A DNA stretch of 64,000 bases from CAYPPG01 sp964412555 (GCA_964412555.1 CAYPPG010000019.1:1-64000), one strand, 5' to 3'; shown: positions 26,254 to 34,856, counted from the stretch's first letter. Numbers and translations: made by a program. The notes: generated by a model not told the origin, from the letters alone.

Positions 26254-26374
26254 GATTCAACCTCTTTTCTTCATACATTCGTTTGCAGGTACAGGCTTTA
26301 CGCCTGCCCCATCATACTACTGGCGAAACGGACATCTTGTCCGCGTGGTATAATCCCGGCGCTTGATCTATGTG

Positions 26375-26396
26375 GGGGCGATTCACGAATCGCCCC
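26375..26396. repeat. GGGGCGATTC palindrome
   Basis: A perfect 10-bp inverted repeat (GGGGCGATTC, AC, GAATCGCCCC) in the 154-bp space between the two AsnB-family genes. It may act as an mRNA-stabilising or processing hairpin. I see one copy in this window. Confidence 0.6.
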
Positions 26397-26407
26397 TACG
26401 AATAGTA

Positions 26408-27928
26408 TTAAAGAGAGACCCATTGCCCGACTGTGGCCACGGCGCTTTCCTCTCCAAAATGATCTGTAAATATTTTGAAATAGTAATATTCTTCTTTACT
26501 ACGAATGATTGGATACTTGCTTTGAGCGGCTACAAATTCCGAATCGCTGATTGCCTGTTCGAAATGAGTCGGAAGAACTCCCGCAGATCCTGAACCTTGT
26601 GAGAATTCTTGTTTGATTCTTTTGATGATTTCATCGGGGAGCAAACCTTCATAGGCTTTCCGGAAAATCCATTTTTCGATTCGTGTTCCGTCTTGTTCGT
26701 ATTGTTTATACTCCGGCGGCACACGCAACGCATATTGGAGAAGTTCTCCCGAAATCAATGGCGCTACGACTTTGACCGAGTTGCATTGGTTCATGCGATC
26801 GAGTCGAAGAGAAGCATTATTGTGAAGATATCCCAGACACTCCAACTGTTTTTCCACCATCTGTTCATACGAAACCGTTTTCAGATAGGTATAGCCGCAA
26901 AAGATTTCGTCACCGCCTTCTCCGGAAAGCAACACTTCAATGCCATGCTCGTTTGCCGCATAGGATGAGATGAGATAATTTGCAACCGAGCTGCGAACAA
27001 GAGAGGGATCGAAATTTTCAAGATAGTAGATTACGTCGGGCAGCGCTTTCAATAAATCCTCGATCGTAACCTGAATTTCGAAATGCTCCGAATCGATATG
27101 CTTCGACATCAGGCGGGCATTCTTGATATCTTCACTTTCCCCAACCCCTATGGAAAATGTTTTGAGTTTCGCGCTTTCTCCCAATTTTTCTTTGCATATT
27201 TTGCTTCCGATGTAATTGATGACGCTGCTGTCCATTCCACCGCTCAACAGGCCACCGGTTGGCCGTTCAAGATCGACGGTGCTTCGCACATGTTTTTCGA
27301 TGATCTCCCGCACTTCCCGCGTCATGGTATCGACATCTTTATCCCAATACTCCACGGAAGCGGAAACTTCTCCGATGCGGGTGACGGATCCGTTTTCATC
27401 CATGACATGGCCGCATGGGAATTCAAGCACTTCTTTCGAGACGGCGGTAATGCATTTCAATTCCGATGCCAGGAGGAAGCGATCTTCTTTCCGGATAAAA
27501 AACATGGTTTTTAGACCAAACAAATCCCTCGCGGCGAAGAGTTTATTTCCATCGGAAATGACAAATGCGAATATGGCATTATCCAGAAACTGGAACATCT
27601 CGTTCTTATAGGTGCGGTAAAGATACAACAGTAGGCGTTCTTCCATAAATGGACCGCTTTCGATCCCGAAGCGGTCGCATAATTCACCACAATCGTTGAT
27701 TTGGCCGTCAAAGCAAATGAAAAGATCTTTCTCTGCCGAATCCGTTACCGGAACTTCAACATCGTCAGAGGCGCCGCGTGTATCTGCGCGAAGATAATTT
27801 TGTCCCAAAGAAACATTTCCCCGGTTGCAAATGCCCTCCACATAATTTCCGCGATGGGAAATTTTTTTCAACATTGTTGCAACAGTGTCATTGCCTTCCC
27901 GTCCATAACATACAGCGAAACCGCTCAT
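26408..27928 (-). CDS. Asparagine synthetase-like protein lacking the glutaminase active site
   Basis: 506 residues and co-linear with the neighbouring AsnB, but the glutaminase site is lost. The nucleophile is Ser2 instead of Cys2 (MSGFAVCYG), the Arg of GHRRLS is replaced (LGQNYLRAD), and NGE has become DGQ (residues 74-76). The synthetase half is intact: LLSGGMDSSV (PP-loop) and GEGGDEIFCGY. It could use free ammonia, receive ammonia from the adjacent AsnB in a heterodimer, or catalyse another adenylation such as amide or beta-lactam-type closure. It begins 17 bp downstream of the methyltransferase gene stop, inside the corrinoid operon. Confidence 0.88.
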   Translation of the reverse strand: MSGFAVCYGREGNDTVATMLKKISHRGNYVEGICNRGNVSLGQNYLRADTRGASDDVEVPVTDSAEKDLFICFDGQINDCGELCDRFGIESGPFMEERLLLYLYRTYKNEMFQFLDNAIFAFVISDGNKLFAARDLFGLKTMFFIRKEDRFLLASELKCITAVSKEVLEFPCGHVMDENGSVTRIGEVSASVEYWDKDVDTMTREVREIIEKHVRSTVDLERPTGGLLSGGMDSSVINYIGSKICKEKLGESAKLKTFSIGVGESEDIKNARLMSKHIDSEHFEIQVTIEDLLKALPDVIYYLENFDPSLVRSSVANYLISSYAANEHGIEVLLSGEGGDEIFCGYTYLKTVSYEQMVEKQLECLGYLHNNASLRLDRMNQCNSVKVVAPLISGELLQYALRVPPEYKQYEQDGTRIEKWIFRKAYEGLLPDEIIKRIKQEFSQGSGSAGVLPTHFEQAISDSEFVAAQSKYPIIRSKEEYYYFKIFTDHFGEESAVATVGQWVSL

Positions 27929-27945
27929 TGTTTATTCCTTTCCGT

Positions 27946-29190
27946 TCATTTTTTTACTTCAAATATTCCGATCAATCCGTGCCCGTTCCCATGGCCTTTT
28001 TGGACGGCAACTTCAAAATCACGCAGTAGAAATCCCAATTGCATCTCCAGTACATCGCCTCGAATGTCATCCGCATAAAAACAATCGAGATGATCGATCA
28101 TGGTTTGAAATCGGTTGACTGTTGTTTTCGCAATTTCCGGCAAATCGTTTTGTTCAATATCCGGTTTGATGTTCTCTCCATATAACAGAGAGGCGCAACG
28201 AGAAATGACATAGTTCCAAGAGTTGAATATCTGATCAAAATACGCATTCTCCCCTTCCAGGGATTCATGCGGATGGTACTCGATGAGAAGATTTTTGAGG
28301 GACGTTCGTTGACATCGTTCGAACAACGAGTTAACGACTCGGCGCAAATGCGGAGTATGGCGGTTGTAGTCGCCGGTGTCCATGTGCCGTCCGATAAAAA
28401 TGGAACGGTCATAAAAACCTTCCACCTCCAGCGCTCCTCCCGTTTGGGAACACACTTTTTCAACGACGTGTTTGGTGATTTCCTCTCGAGTGACAAGTCG
28501 CAATTGTAGGGGGCTTAATTCTATGGATTTCCGTATTTCAGGAGGGTGAATATAGGAGATATAATAATCCATCCACTGTTCTTGAGAGGTATTGTCGTCC
28601 CATAAATCCTGCCATTCATAGGAAAAACGTCCCAACCAATCCCCGATAATAATCGAGCCGCTTTCCGCATGGTGGACGATATCGCACAATAGCCGAATGG
28701 TCTCCTCACGGTTTAAATGGGATAGTGTGCCATATCCGGCGAAATAGATATCGAACGGTTTCTTGTTCTCCAGAGGCGGCAACCCCTGGGAAAGATCCCC
28801 GCGAAGGAAACTCATTTTCGGATCGTTTCCCCACCGTTCTTCATTCAATTGCAACAGATCTTCATTGAGATCGATTCCGGTATAGTGGCCGATAGAATCA
28901 TCCGTAATCAAGCGATTGGTGTCACAGCGGAGATCGTCTCCTTGTGCCGGAATATCAAGAAACATTTCCAGTCCGTCACCGCTTCCGCATCCCAAATCCA
29001 GAATTCGCAGTTTCCGCCCGGTCTGCCGGCAAGCTTCCAGGCGAGCCGCGATGGCGGGTTTCATGTATTTTCGTGTCAGCGCGTCTTCCCAAAAAATCCG
29101 TACATTGTCATATTTTTTGTAATACGATTTCCCGCGGTCGTATTTCCCGCTGGAAACCGCTTGGGAATAGGCGTCGTTGGTTTGGCTCAT
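27946..29190 (-). CDS. Class I SAM-dependent methyltransferase of unknown substrate
   Basis: 414 residues. The SAM motif I is ILDLGCGSGDG (about residues 64-74), with the acidic end of strand 2 in YTGIDLNEDLL and motif IV near DIYFAGYGTLSHL. About 180 extra C-terminal residues follow the Rossmann domain and contain an all-helical segment (NSWNYVISRCASLLYGENIK), which is unusual for small-molecule methyltransferases. The start MSQTNDAYS at 29190 has AAGGAA upstream; the frame extends to 29343, overlapping the corrinoid gene. Its place between a corrinoid protein and two AsnB-family genes suggests it methylates a compound in the same pathway. No named family recognised. Confidence 0.8.
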   Translation of the reverse strand: MSQTNDAYSQAVSSGKYDRGKSYYKKYDNVRIFWEDALTRKYMKPAIAARLEACRQTGRKLRILDLGCGSGDGLEMFLDIPAQGDDLRCDTNRLITDDSIGHYTGIDLNEDLLQLNEERWGNDPKMSFLRGDLSQGLPPLENKKPFDIYFAGYGTLSHLNREETIRLLCDIVHHAESGSIIIGDWLGRFSYEWQDLWDDNTSQEQWMDYYISYIHPPEIRKSIELSPLQLRLVTREEITKHVVEKVCSQTGGALEVEGFYDRSIFIGRHMDTGDYNRHTPHLRRVVNSLFERCQRTSLKNLLIEYHPHESLEGENAYFDQIFNSWNYVISRCASLLYGENIKPDIEQNDLPEIAKTTVNRFQTMIDHLDCFYADDIRGDVLEMQLGFLLRDFEVAVQKGHGNGHGLIGIFEVKK

Positions 29191-29203
29191 CGGATTGTAT
29201 TCC

Positions 29204-29878
29204 TTATTTGATATTCTCGAGTTTTTCCATTGTGCTGAATGCATCTTCACAATAGATATCCGCACCGATTTTATCCGCATATTCTTGAGAAATCGGAGCG
29301 CCCCCGATGAGAATTGTCGTTGTGTCGCGCAGTCCTTTCTCATGCAATAAATCGATAACTTCTTTCATATGCCCCATTGTGGTTGTTAAAAGAGCAGACA
29401 ATCCGAGATAATTTGGGGTGATTTCTTCCACTTTTTGGACGATTTTTTCCGCTTTCACGCCGGTTCCCATATCGATCACTTCAAAACCTGCACCTTTCAG
29501 CATGGTTGCAACAATATTCTTACCGATGTCATGCAGATCGCCTTCGACCGTCGCCAATAGAAATTTTCCTTTGCTTTGGATATTTTGTCCTATTAAATGC
29601 GGTTCGAGGATATTCATCGCTTCCCCGACGCATTCGGCGGCCGCCAACATATCCGGAATGAGATATTCGCCGCTTTCATACAACTTACCGACTTCTTCCA
29701 TCCCCGGATGTAAGGCTTCGTTAAGGATTGAGGATGGATCAATCTTTTCCTCAATTGCTTGTTCAACCAGCTCGGTTACTCCCGGTTGTCCTTCCATATC
29801 CCCTTCGAATCCTTCATCCTCTTTGTCAATTCGACCTTGGATCACGTTTTCTTTGATTTTGTCAAGTAATTCATTCAT
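29204..29878 (-). CDS. Corrinoid protein (MttC/MtgC-type methyl carrier)
   Basis: 224 residues. The helical cap domain (about 1-100, VGKLYESGEYLIPDMLAAAE) is followed by a B12-binding Rossmann domain with the base-off/His-on motif DLHDIG (114-119, His116 as the lower cobalt ligand). The conserved GLSALLTTTMGHMKEVI and ILIGGAPIS complete the nucleotide-tail pocket. It should carry a methyl group between an MttB-type methyltransferase and the pterin methyltransferase, both encoded immediately upstream. It starts 19 bp after the MttB homologue. The N-terminus holds a short acidic insert (GFEGDMEGQPG). Confidence 0.93.
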   Translation of the reverse strand: MNELLDKIKENVIQGRIDKEDEGFEGDMEGQPGVTELVEQAIEEKIDPSSILNEALHPGMEEVGKLYESGEYLIPDMLAAAECVGEAMNILEPHLIGQNIQSKGKFLLATVEGDLHDIGKNIVATMLKGAGFEVIDMGTGVKAEKIVQKVEEITPNYLGLSALLTTTMGHMKEVIDLLHEKGLRDTTTILIGGAPISQEYADKIGADIYCEDAFSTMEKLENIK

Positions 29879-29897
29879 GGCACATTTCCTTCTTCAA

Positions 29898-31436
29898 CTA
29901 TGAAATCGTAAATGATTCACGTGGCAGGAGATTGTCGATCTCCTTATAAATAGATTGAATTGTTTGCTCCTCGGGTAGTTCATCCGGTTCTTGCATATAA
30001 TTTTGCAATCGCTCATACGCTTTGGCCATCACCGCATCTTCCGCTTTGCTCGTTTCAAACGCATAAGGTGGAGAGACAAGCCCTTCCCGGCGGGCTTTTC
30101 GGATATGACGGGCAAATAATTTCGTGGACGAAGCATTGACTTGTTTAACCTCTTCCACTGCCTGTTCGGCTTCTTTTTGTGAAAATGTGGCTTTGCGCAG
30201 GATATGTCTGACAATTCCGATATGTTCATCATCCAAGACTGCTTGCAGGGGGCTGAAAATGTTCGTTTTGTCCAAGAGACCGAAGGCGTAGTGGATATAC
30301 TGTGCACCTGCTTGGGCAACGGCCAGTTGCGAAAATACTTTTTCAATCGTGGCTTGCAGACCAGGAACTTTCGCATCACCGACACCGGCGGTTGAATAGC
30401 ATGGAATACCATAATATTGCGCCATTTGAATGCAGTCTTGGTTATAGTGAATAAATTCAGGAGCACCATACAAATCGTGTAAATTGTCCAAGCGGGCGCG
30501 GACCGGAACGGCTCCATATAAAACAGGAGCGCCTGGATTTACGAGTTGAGATAAAGTGATTCCGGCCAGTATCTCTGCATTGATCATCGAAACCATTCCT
30601 TCTTCGCGAATGGGTGCCGTGGATCCCCCTTGTGGTGAGCTGGATAAAACTACCGGTACACCTTTACGCGCAATGGCGATCAGTTTTTCGGTTGTGTCAT
30701 CCACCATTTGCAATGGGCTTTTGATGATGCAAGTAATAAAGGAAAGGGGAGGGGCGGAGAGGAAACGTTCACGGTCTCCGACCATCAACTCCGCCAATTT
30801 CAGCACGGTTTCCAAATTGTCGATATCGACAAGACCAGCCATTACATGCTTTTGCATGTACAGGAATGAAGCAAGAAACACATTGATATCTTTATTCTTT
30901 TCATCGATGCCTTCATCTTGAATGTTAACGTTTCGAATAAAGAAATCGACATTGCCGAGTCGATTGCACAATTTTGCCGATTTGCAAAGATTCTTCACCG
31001 AACCTCGATCCTGGATGTATACCGGCAGTTCGCGAATCACTTCAGGATTGTCTTTTTGACAAAATTCCTTGATCTCGGTTTCCAAATAGATGTTCGTTTC
31101 GGATCCGGTGCCAAAGTACACAAGCGACTCTTGAGCATGAAGCCTTAATGTGTTTTCTGCTTTACGGGCGCCTAAAATCACTTCATCTGGTGCTCTGCCG
31201 ATCGATTCCTCGATCACATTTTTGGGGATGCGAATCATCCAATATCGAGTTGCATCATCCACCGGTTTAACATCACAACCATACTGATTGAATATATCGG
31301 CGGCATGTTCGTTGAAACATGTAATCCCCGGATCATCCAAAATCGAGAGCGAGGCTTCATGGATATAACGAATTTGCCTTTCGCTAAGCCGCTTGACCGG
31401 TTGTATGAGTGTTCCTTTTTTATATGTTTGTTCCAT
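29898..31436 (-). CDS. MttB-superfamily corrinoid methyltransferase, non-pyrrolysine (copy 2)
   Basis: 512 residues with the MttB-family barrel: LSERQIRYIHEASLSILDDP at the start, then SLVYFGTGSETNIYLE, the ITLSQLVNPGAPVLYGAVPV segment, and YYGIPCYSTAGVGDAK. The frame runs through without an in-frame TAG, so it is not a pyrrolysine trimethylamine enzyme. It belongs with homologues such as MtgB (glycine betaine) and MtpB (proline betaine), which move a methyl from a quaternary amine to Co(I). Start 31436 begins MEQTYKKG; the extra upstream frame has no ribosome site. A hairpin at 31479-31506 lies in the space to the upstream gene. Confidence 0.9.
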   Translation of the reverse strand: MEQTYKKGTLIQPVKRLSERQIRYIHEASLSILDDPGITCFNEHAADIFNQYGCDVKPVDDATRYWMIRIPKNVIEESIGRAPDEVILGARKAENTLRLHAQESLVYFGTGSETNIYLETEIKEFCQKDNPEVIRELPVYIQDRGSVKNLCKSAKLCNRLGNVDFFIRNVNIQDEGIDEKNKDINVFLASFLYMQKHVMAGLVDIDNLETVLKLAELMVGDRERFLSAPPLSFITCIIKSPLQMVDDTTEKLIAIARKGVPVVLSSSPQGGSTAPIREEGMVSMINAEILAGITLSQLVNPGAPVLYGAVPVRARLDNLHDLYGAPEFIHYNQDCIQMAQYYGIPCYSTAGVGDAKVPGLQATIEKVFSQLAVAQAGAQYIHYAFGLLDKTNIFSPLQAVLDDEHIGIVRHILRKATFSQKEAEQAVEEVKQVNASSTKLFARHIRKARREGLVSPPYAFETSKAEDAVMAKAYERLQNYMQEPDELPEEQTIQSIYKEIDNLLPRESFTIS

Positions 31437-31478
31437 AGTAACTTTCCCATGGGTAGAATAAGCGTTCCTGTGTAGATG

Positions 31479-31506
31479 TAGGTGGGATGAGTAAAGCGAA
31501 TCCCAC
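31479..31506. repeat. GTGGGAT...ATCCCAC hairpin inside the operon
   Basis: GGTGGGAT and ATCCCACC pair around GAGTAAAGCGA. A related hairpin (GGGTGGGCT / AGCCCACCC around TTAAGCGAAGCGC) occurs at 42393-42423. Both belong to a common bacterial hairpin type with an AAGCGAA-like loop and may stabilise or end transcripts. Confidence 0.55.
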
Positions 31507-31516
31507 CACAAGCAAC

Positions 31517-32332
31517 TTATTGATTCTCAAAGATTCCTTTTCGTGCTCCACGGCCGAACCGCCGGCAAAATCGGTCTTTTCCACATACGAGAGGAGCGAG
31601 CAGAATTGCCTGCTGCATGTCCGGTCGAGTGGGATCACAGAAAGCGGAATCCAGACCATTGGCAACCGCTGCGATCAAAAAAGCGCTGTTGATCTTCTGG
31701 CGGTGCGGCAAGCCGAACGAGACATTCGATAATCCCATTGTTGTTCTAGCTTTGGGAAACTCACTTTTAATCGTTCGTAATGTTTCCAATACCACTTTAC
31801 CAAATTTATAGTTGGAGGAAATCGGCATGACCAAAGGATCGAAAAAGAGTTGTTCTTCCTTCAATCCTAGTTCTTCCGCTTTCTTTTTTATGGCTCTGCA
31901 ATTTTCAAGCCGCAGTTCAATTGTTTCCGGAATCGTTTCGCCGTTCATTGCCAGAGCGATTACTCCAGCGTTGAATCGAACGGCGATCGGAAGCAAACTC
32001 TCCAGAATCGATTCTTCGTATTTGACGGAATTCAAGATCCATTCTCGTTTTCCAGCCAGATGTTCCGCTCCTCCACTGATTACCTTGGAGGAGGCAGAAT
32101 CAAGAACAAGAGGTTTTTCGGTTGTCTCTAGGGCGATATCGATCAACCATCGCATATCGTCTGCTTCTCTTTCGATATCCCCATCCGGATTGCCCGCATT
32201 CAAATCGATATAATGAGCACCGGCTTCGTCCTGATCCTTGATTTGCCGGATAATCGTTTCCTTGTCTTTTTCCGCAATCGCGTTTCGGATTGATTTTCGG
32301 GTTGCGTTGATCTTTTCTCCGATGACTATCAT
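31517..32332 (-). CDS. Methyltetrahydrofolate:corrinoid methyltransferase (pterin-binding family)
   Basis: 271 residues forming a dihydropteroate-synthase-like TIM barrel. VIGEKINATRKSI opens the fold. HYIDLNAGNPDGD, KPLVLDSASSKVI, FFDPLVMPISSN and TTMGLSNVSFGLPHR hold the pterin-binding Asp and Asn residues known from AcsE/MtgA-type enzymes. It should move the methyl from the corrinoid protein to tetrahydrofolate (or the reverse), linking the system to the Wood-Ljungdahl or folate C1 pool. It lies between the two MttB homologues. Confidence 0.92.
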   Translation of the reverse strand: MIVIGEKINATRKSIRNAIAEKDKETIIRQIKDQDEAGAHYIDLNAGNPDGDIEREADDMRWLIDIALETTEKPLVLDSASSKVISGGAEHLAGKREWILNSVKYEESILESLLPIAVRFNAGVIALAMNGETIPETIELRLENCRAIKKKAEELGLKEEQLFFDPLVMPISSNYKFGKVVLETLRTIKSEFPKARTTMGLSNVSFGLPHRQKINSAFLIAAVANGLDSAFCDPTRPDMQQAILLAPLVCGKDRFCRRFGRGARKGIFENQ

Positions 32333-32368
32333 CAGTACCTCTTGTTTTGTTCTTTTTTAGGATAAATG

Positions 32369-32552
32369 GCAAGGGGAGACTTCGCCCAATGTCATTAACT
32401 TAGTCTTTTCTGCCACCCCTTCAGGGTGGTATTGTAAGGTTGCTGACCATTTCCAGGGGCGATGCCCCCTGGCTATCATCTTAAACCCCGTTGGGGTAAG
32501 TTCCTTTCAGTTAATGACATTGAGACTTCTTCGCTTACCCTTGCTACCCTTT
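32369..32552. repeat. Inserted element with 14-bp inverted ends, carrying a 91-bp three-hairpin repeat
   Basis: CAATGTCATTAACT (32387-32400) and its exact reverse complement (32509-32522) bound a 136-bp element. On both sides is GAGACTTC, and the outer flanks together rebuild the hairpin repeat seen intact at 11009-11040 (GCAAGGG...GACTTCGCTTACCC). Inside, 32410-32500 is a 91-bp module: CCACCC/GGGTGG, CCAGGGGC/GCCCCCTGG, then ACCCC/GGGGT, with CTGGCTATCATCTT as linker. The module recurs twice at 39660-39864. The element lies between two genes of the corrinoid operon. Confidence 0.7.
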
Positions 32553-32564
32553 CAATAATATGTT

Positions 32565-34016
32565 TTATTCACTTTTTCTTATTTCTGGAAACCTGCTTTG
32601 AATCGATTTCGATAGGCTTTCATCGATCAAACAAGCAGGTGGTTGTTCCAAGATTTTTTTGACAATCAAGTTGGCTTTTTGATCGATCGTATTGGAGCCT
32701 TGTGCTTCCCAGTTTTCGCGTTTTTCTCGATTGGTCAGTTTGGGACGATAGTGTTCTTTATTATAAAAACGGCGAGTATGGCGCGCTGCAACAAAATTCC
32801 CACCTGGCCCGACGGCTTTGATGGTATCGAAAGCCAGTGTTTTTTCATTCACGGTGATTCCGGATACGGCTCGTTTGACCATTCCGATAATTTCATCGTC
32901 GATGACGAGTTTCTCTTTGCTCACGGTCATAGCAAATTCCATAAGACCAGCGGCATCGTGGATGAAATCACCACCGGCCACACCCACGAGAAGATTGTTG
33001 ATACAGGATTCATATCCACACTGAGCATCAAGAGTTTTCGAGTCACTGATTCCCGCTGTGGAGTAATAAGGCAAACTGTAATATCGAGCCAATTGAGCCG
33101 TAGCGGCATTGATCATGCCGCTTTCCACTGGACCTCCCAGGTATGCCACGTCATGCATATTGACCGATGTCGCCACGCTGCCGTATATAACCGGCGCACC
33201 CGGATTGGCCAGTTGAGTGAGCATGACACTGATCAATCCGTCACAGTTTTGAATGACCAGCGTTCCGGCAAGCGTAACCGGCGATGTTGCGCCACAAAGC
33301 GGCTCCACCGGAACTGCGGTTGGAATCCCTTTTTTGGCTAATTGAATCATGAAGGCACCGTATTTGCTATCCAGCCGTAATGGGCTGATACTACAAGCGA
33401 TCATGGAAACGATCGGCCGTTCCCGCAGAGCTTCCGCTCCTCCAGCTACCATTTCGGCGATTTCGATGCTTTTGTTGATCCCTTCCGCTGTATAGACACC
33501 TCCCATGATCGGCTTGCTTGTATATTGAAGGCCGGCATAAAACCGATTGACATCGACTTCCTCCACCGGAATCTCATTGGGATAGGTGGGAAGAAGCATG
33601 AAATCGATATTATTCAGTTGATCAACAAGGCGGATAATGTCGATGAGATCTTTGAGTTCCGCTCTTCGTTTTTCTCCCGTTTCGTGATCAAGAATAAATA
33701 GTGCTGTTCCACCGGTCCCGAAATAGGAGTTACCTGCTCCGAGCGTGATATTGAATGAATCGTCTCTTCCATACAACGTGACTTGGTTCGGAACAGTAGA
33801 CAAGAGTTCTTTGACTTGTTCTTCCTTCAGTTTGACGATCCGTTTTTCATCGTCCGTCTCGGCACCGAAACGTTTGAAGAGAGAGAAAGCCTCTTCTTCC
33901 TGAACTTCAAATCCGACTTCCTCCAGAACGCGCATACTGGTTTCGTGGATTTGACACAAATCTTCCCGGCTAAGCGGTTCATACTGAAATCGCTTTTCTA
34001 CTATGTTGCTGCTCAT
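32565..34016 (-). CDS. MttB-superfamily corrinoid methyltransferase, non-pyrrolysine (copy 1)
   Basis: 483 residues. Family landmarks are LCQIHETSMRVLEEVGFEV, NSYFGTGGTALFILDHETGE, LTQLANPGAPVIYGSVAT and YYSLPYYSTAGISDSKTLDA. No in-frame TAG is present. It shares the fold but not close identity with the other MttB homologue in this operon, so the two probably have different substrates or form two half-reactions. The long C-terminal segment (VAARHTRRFYNKEHYRPKL) is typical of betaine-type members. The substrate is unknown; a quaternary amine is likely. The first gene of the operon ends 18 bp upstream. Confidence 0.9.
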   Translation of the reverse strand: MSSNIVEKRFQYEPLSREDLCQIHETSMRVLEEVGFEVQEEEAFSLFKRFGAETDDEKRIVKLKEEQVKELLSTVPNQVTLYGRDDSFNITLGAGNSYFGTGGTALFILDHETGEKRRAELKDLIDIIRLVDQLNNIDFMLLPTYPNEIPVEEVDVNRFYAGLQYTSKPIMGGVYTAEGINKSIEIAEMVAGGAEALRERPIVSMIACSISPLRLDSKYGAFMIQLAKKGIPTAVPVEPLCGATSPVTLAGTLVIQNCDGLISVMLTQLANPGAPVIYGSVATSVNMHDVAYLGGPVESGMINAATAQLARYYSLPYYSTAGISDSKTLDAQCGYESCINNLLVGVAGGDFIHDAAGLMEFAMTVSKEKLVIDDEIIGMVKRAVSGITVNEKTLAFDTIKAVGPGGNFVAARHTRRFYNKEHYRPKLTNREKRENWEAQGSNTIDQKANLIVKKILEQPPACLIDESLSKSIQSRFPEIRKSE

Positions 34017-34034
34017 ATGGTTTCCTTGTTTTTA

Positions 34035-34856
34035 TTAGATTCTTCTATACGGACAGTTTTTTCTGTGGCATTGTCGGCAGAGATTGGTTAGATCCAAGTC
34101 TGTATCCGCTGGGCAAATTCCGAATAAACCTGATACGGATTTACTTGGGGTCATCAAGGAATTTTCAGATAATTCAACCCCGATTCTGCAATGAGGAATC
34201 ATTCCGAATAGTTTTTTCTGTTCCCGCAACGACCAATCACAATATCCAGGACTATAACGATAGGTTGTGGTTTCATCTTCTGGCAAAATATCTGTTATAT
34301 GCTGTTGCAAATAGGAAGCTGCCGCTTCAGCGGCGGCTGCTGCTGCGAGATTGACCAAATAGCCGTATGTCGAACTTTTTGCCATTGTTTTTTCGATCAA
34401 ATCGTCGATTTCTTTACCCATCGTTGTGAGAAAAATCACGACTCGATCACATAACCGGAACAAGTTTTTGAGATTTTTGCTCCGAAATCCAGGATCGTCA
34501 CTGAACGTCATGAAGCCATTTTTTCTGCGAATCGGTAAGATTCTATAAAGACCTTGGGGGGATCCATGAGCGAGTACAGCTTTGATGGCTTTGCGAGTTT
34601 GCGTTTTCGTTCTTCTTGAAACCGAAGAGGAGTCACCATTTTGGAGATTCTCAAAAATTTCTTTTTCCGACAAACGGATAGGAATAGAGTTGATGGTATA
34701 GACGGTATTGGCCTCTTGGAAGCAAATCCGTTCCTTATTCCATTCATATTCGACGATAGACCATTTTTTATAAGACGGAGGGGGAATACAAAGACTTGAA
34801 TGTTTATTAACCGAAGCGGTTTTATTTGATTCTTTTTGTATTGTCAGGGTTTCCAT
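34035..34856 (-). CDS. MetH activation-domain-like protein, probable corrinoid reactivase
   Basis: 273 residues. The C-terminal 160 residues are a stand-alone version of the SAM-binding activation domain of cobalamin-dependent methionine synthase: RYSPGYCDWSLREQKKLFGM (from residue 200) and LMTPSKSVSGLFGI are diagnostic. A Cys cluster (Cys260, Cys263, Cys268) closes the chain. In MetH this domain remethylates oxidised Co(II) with SAM and an electron. Here it is the first gene of the MttB/corrinoid operon, so it probably rescues the corrinoid protein, in place of the RamA or RACo iron-sulfur activators that usually serve such systems. CxxCH at 260-264 is cytoplasmic and not a haem site. Confidence 0.85.
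   Translation of the reverse strand: METLTIQKESNKTASVNKHSSLCIPPPSYKKWSIVEYEWNKERICFQEANTVYTINSIPIRLSEKEIFENLQNGDSSSVSRRTKTQTRKAIKAVLAHGSPQGLYRILPIRRKNGFMTFSDDPGFRSKNLKNLFRLCDRVVIFLTTMGKEIDDLIEKTMAKSSTYGYLVNLAAAAAAEAAASYLQQHITDILPEDETTTYRYSPGYCDWSLREQKKLFGMIPHCRIGVELSENSLMTPSKSVSGLFGICPADTDLDLTNLCRQCHRKNCPYRRI

Noticed and set aside
29898..34016. Pyrrolysine-containing trimethylamine methyltransferase
   Set aside because: Both MttB-family frames are full length (512 and 483 residues) without an in-frame TAG, so they are of the non-pyrrolysine type.
34035..34080. CxxCH in the MetH-activation-like protein as a haem site
   Set aside because: The protein has no signal peptide and is cytoplasmic; the Cys cluster is part of the C-terminal tail.
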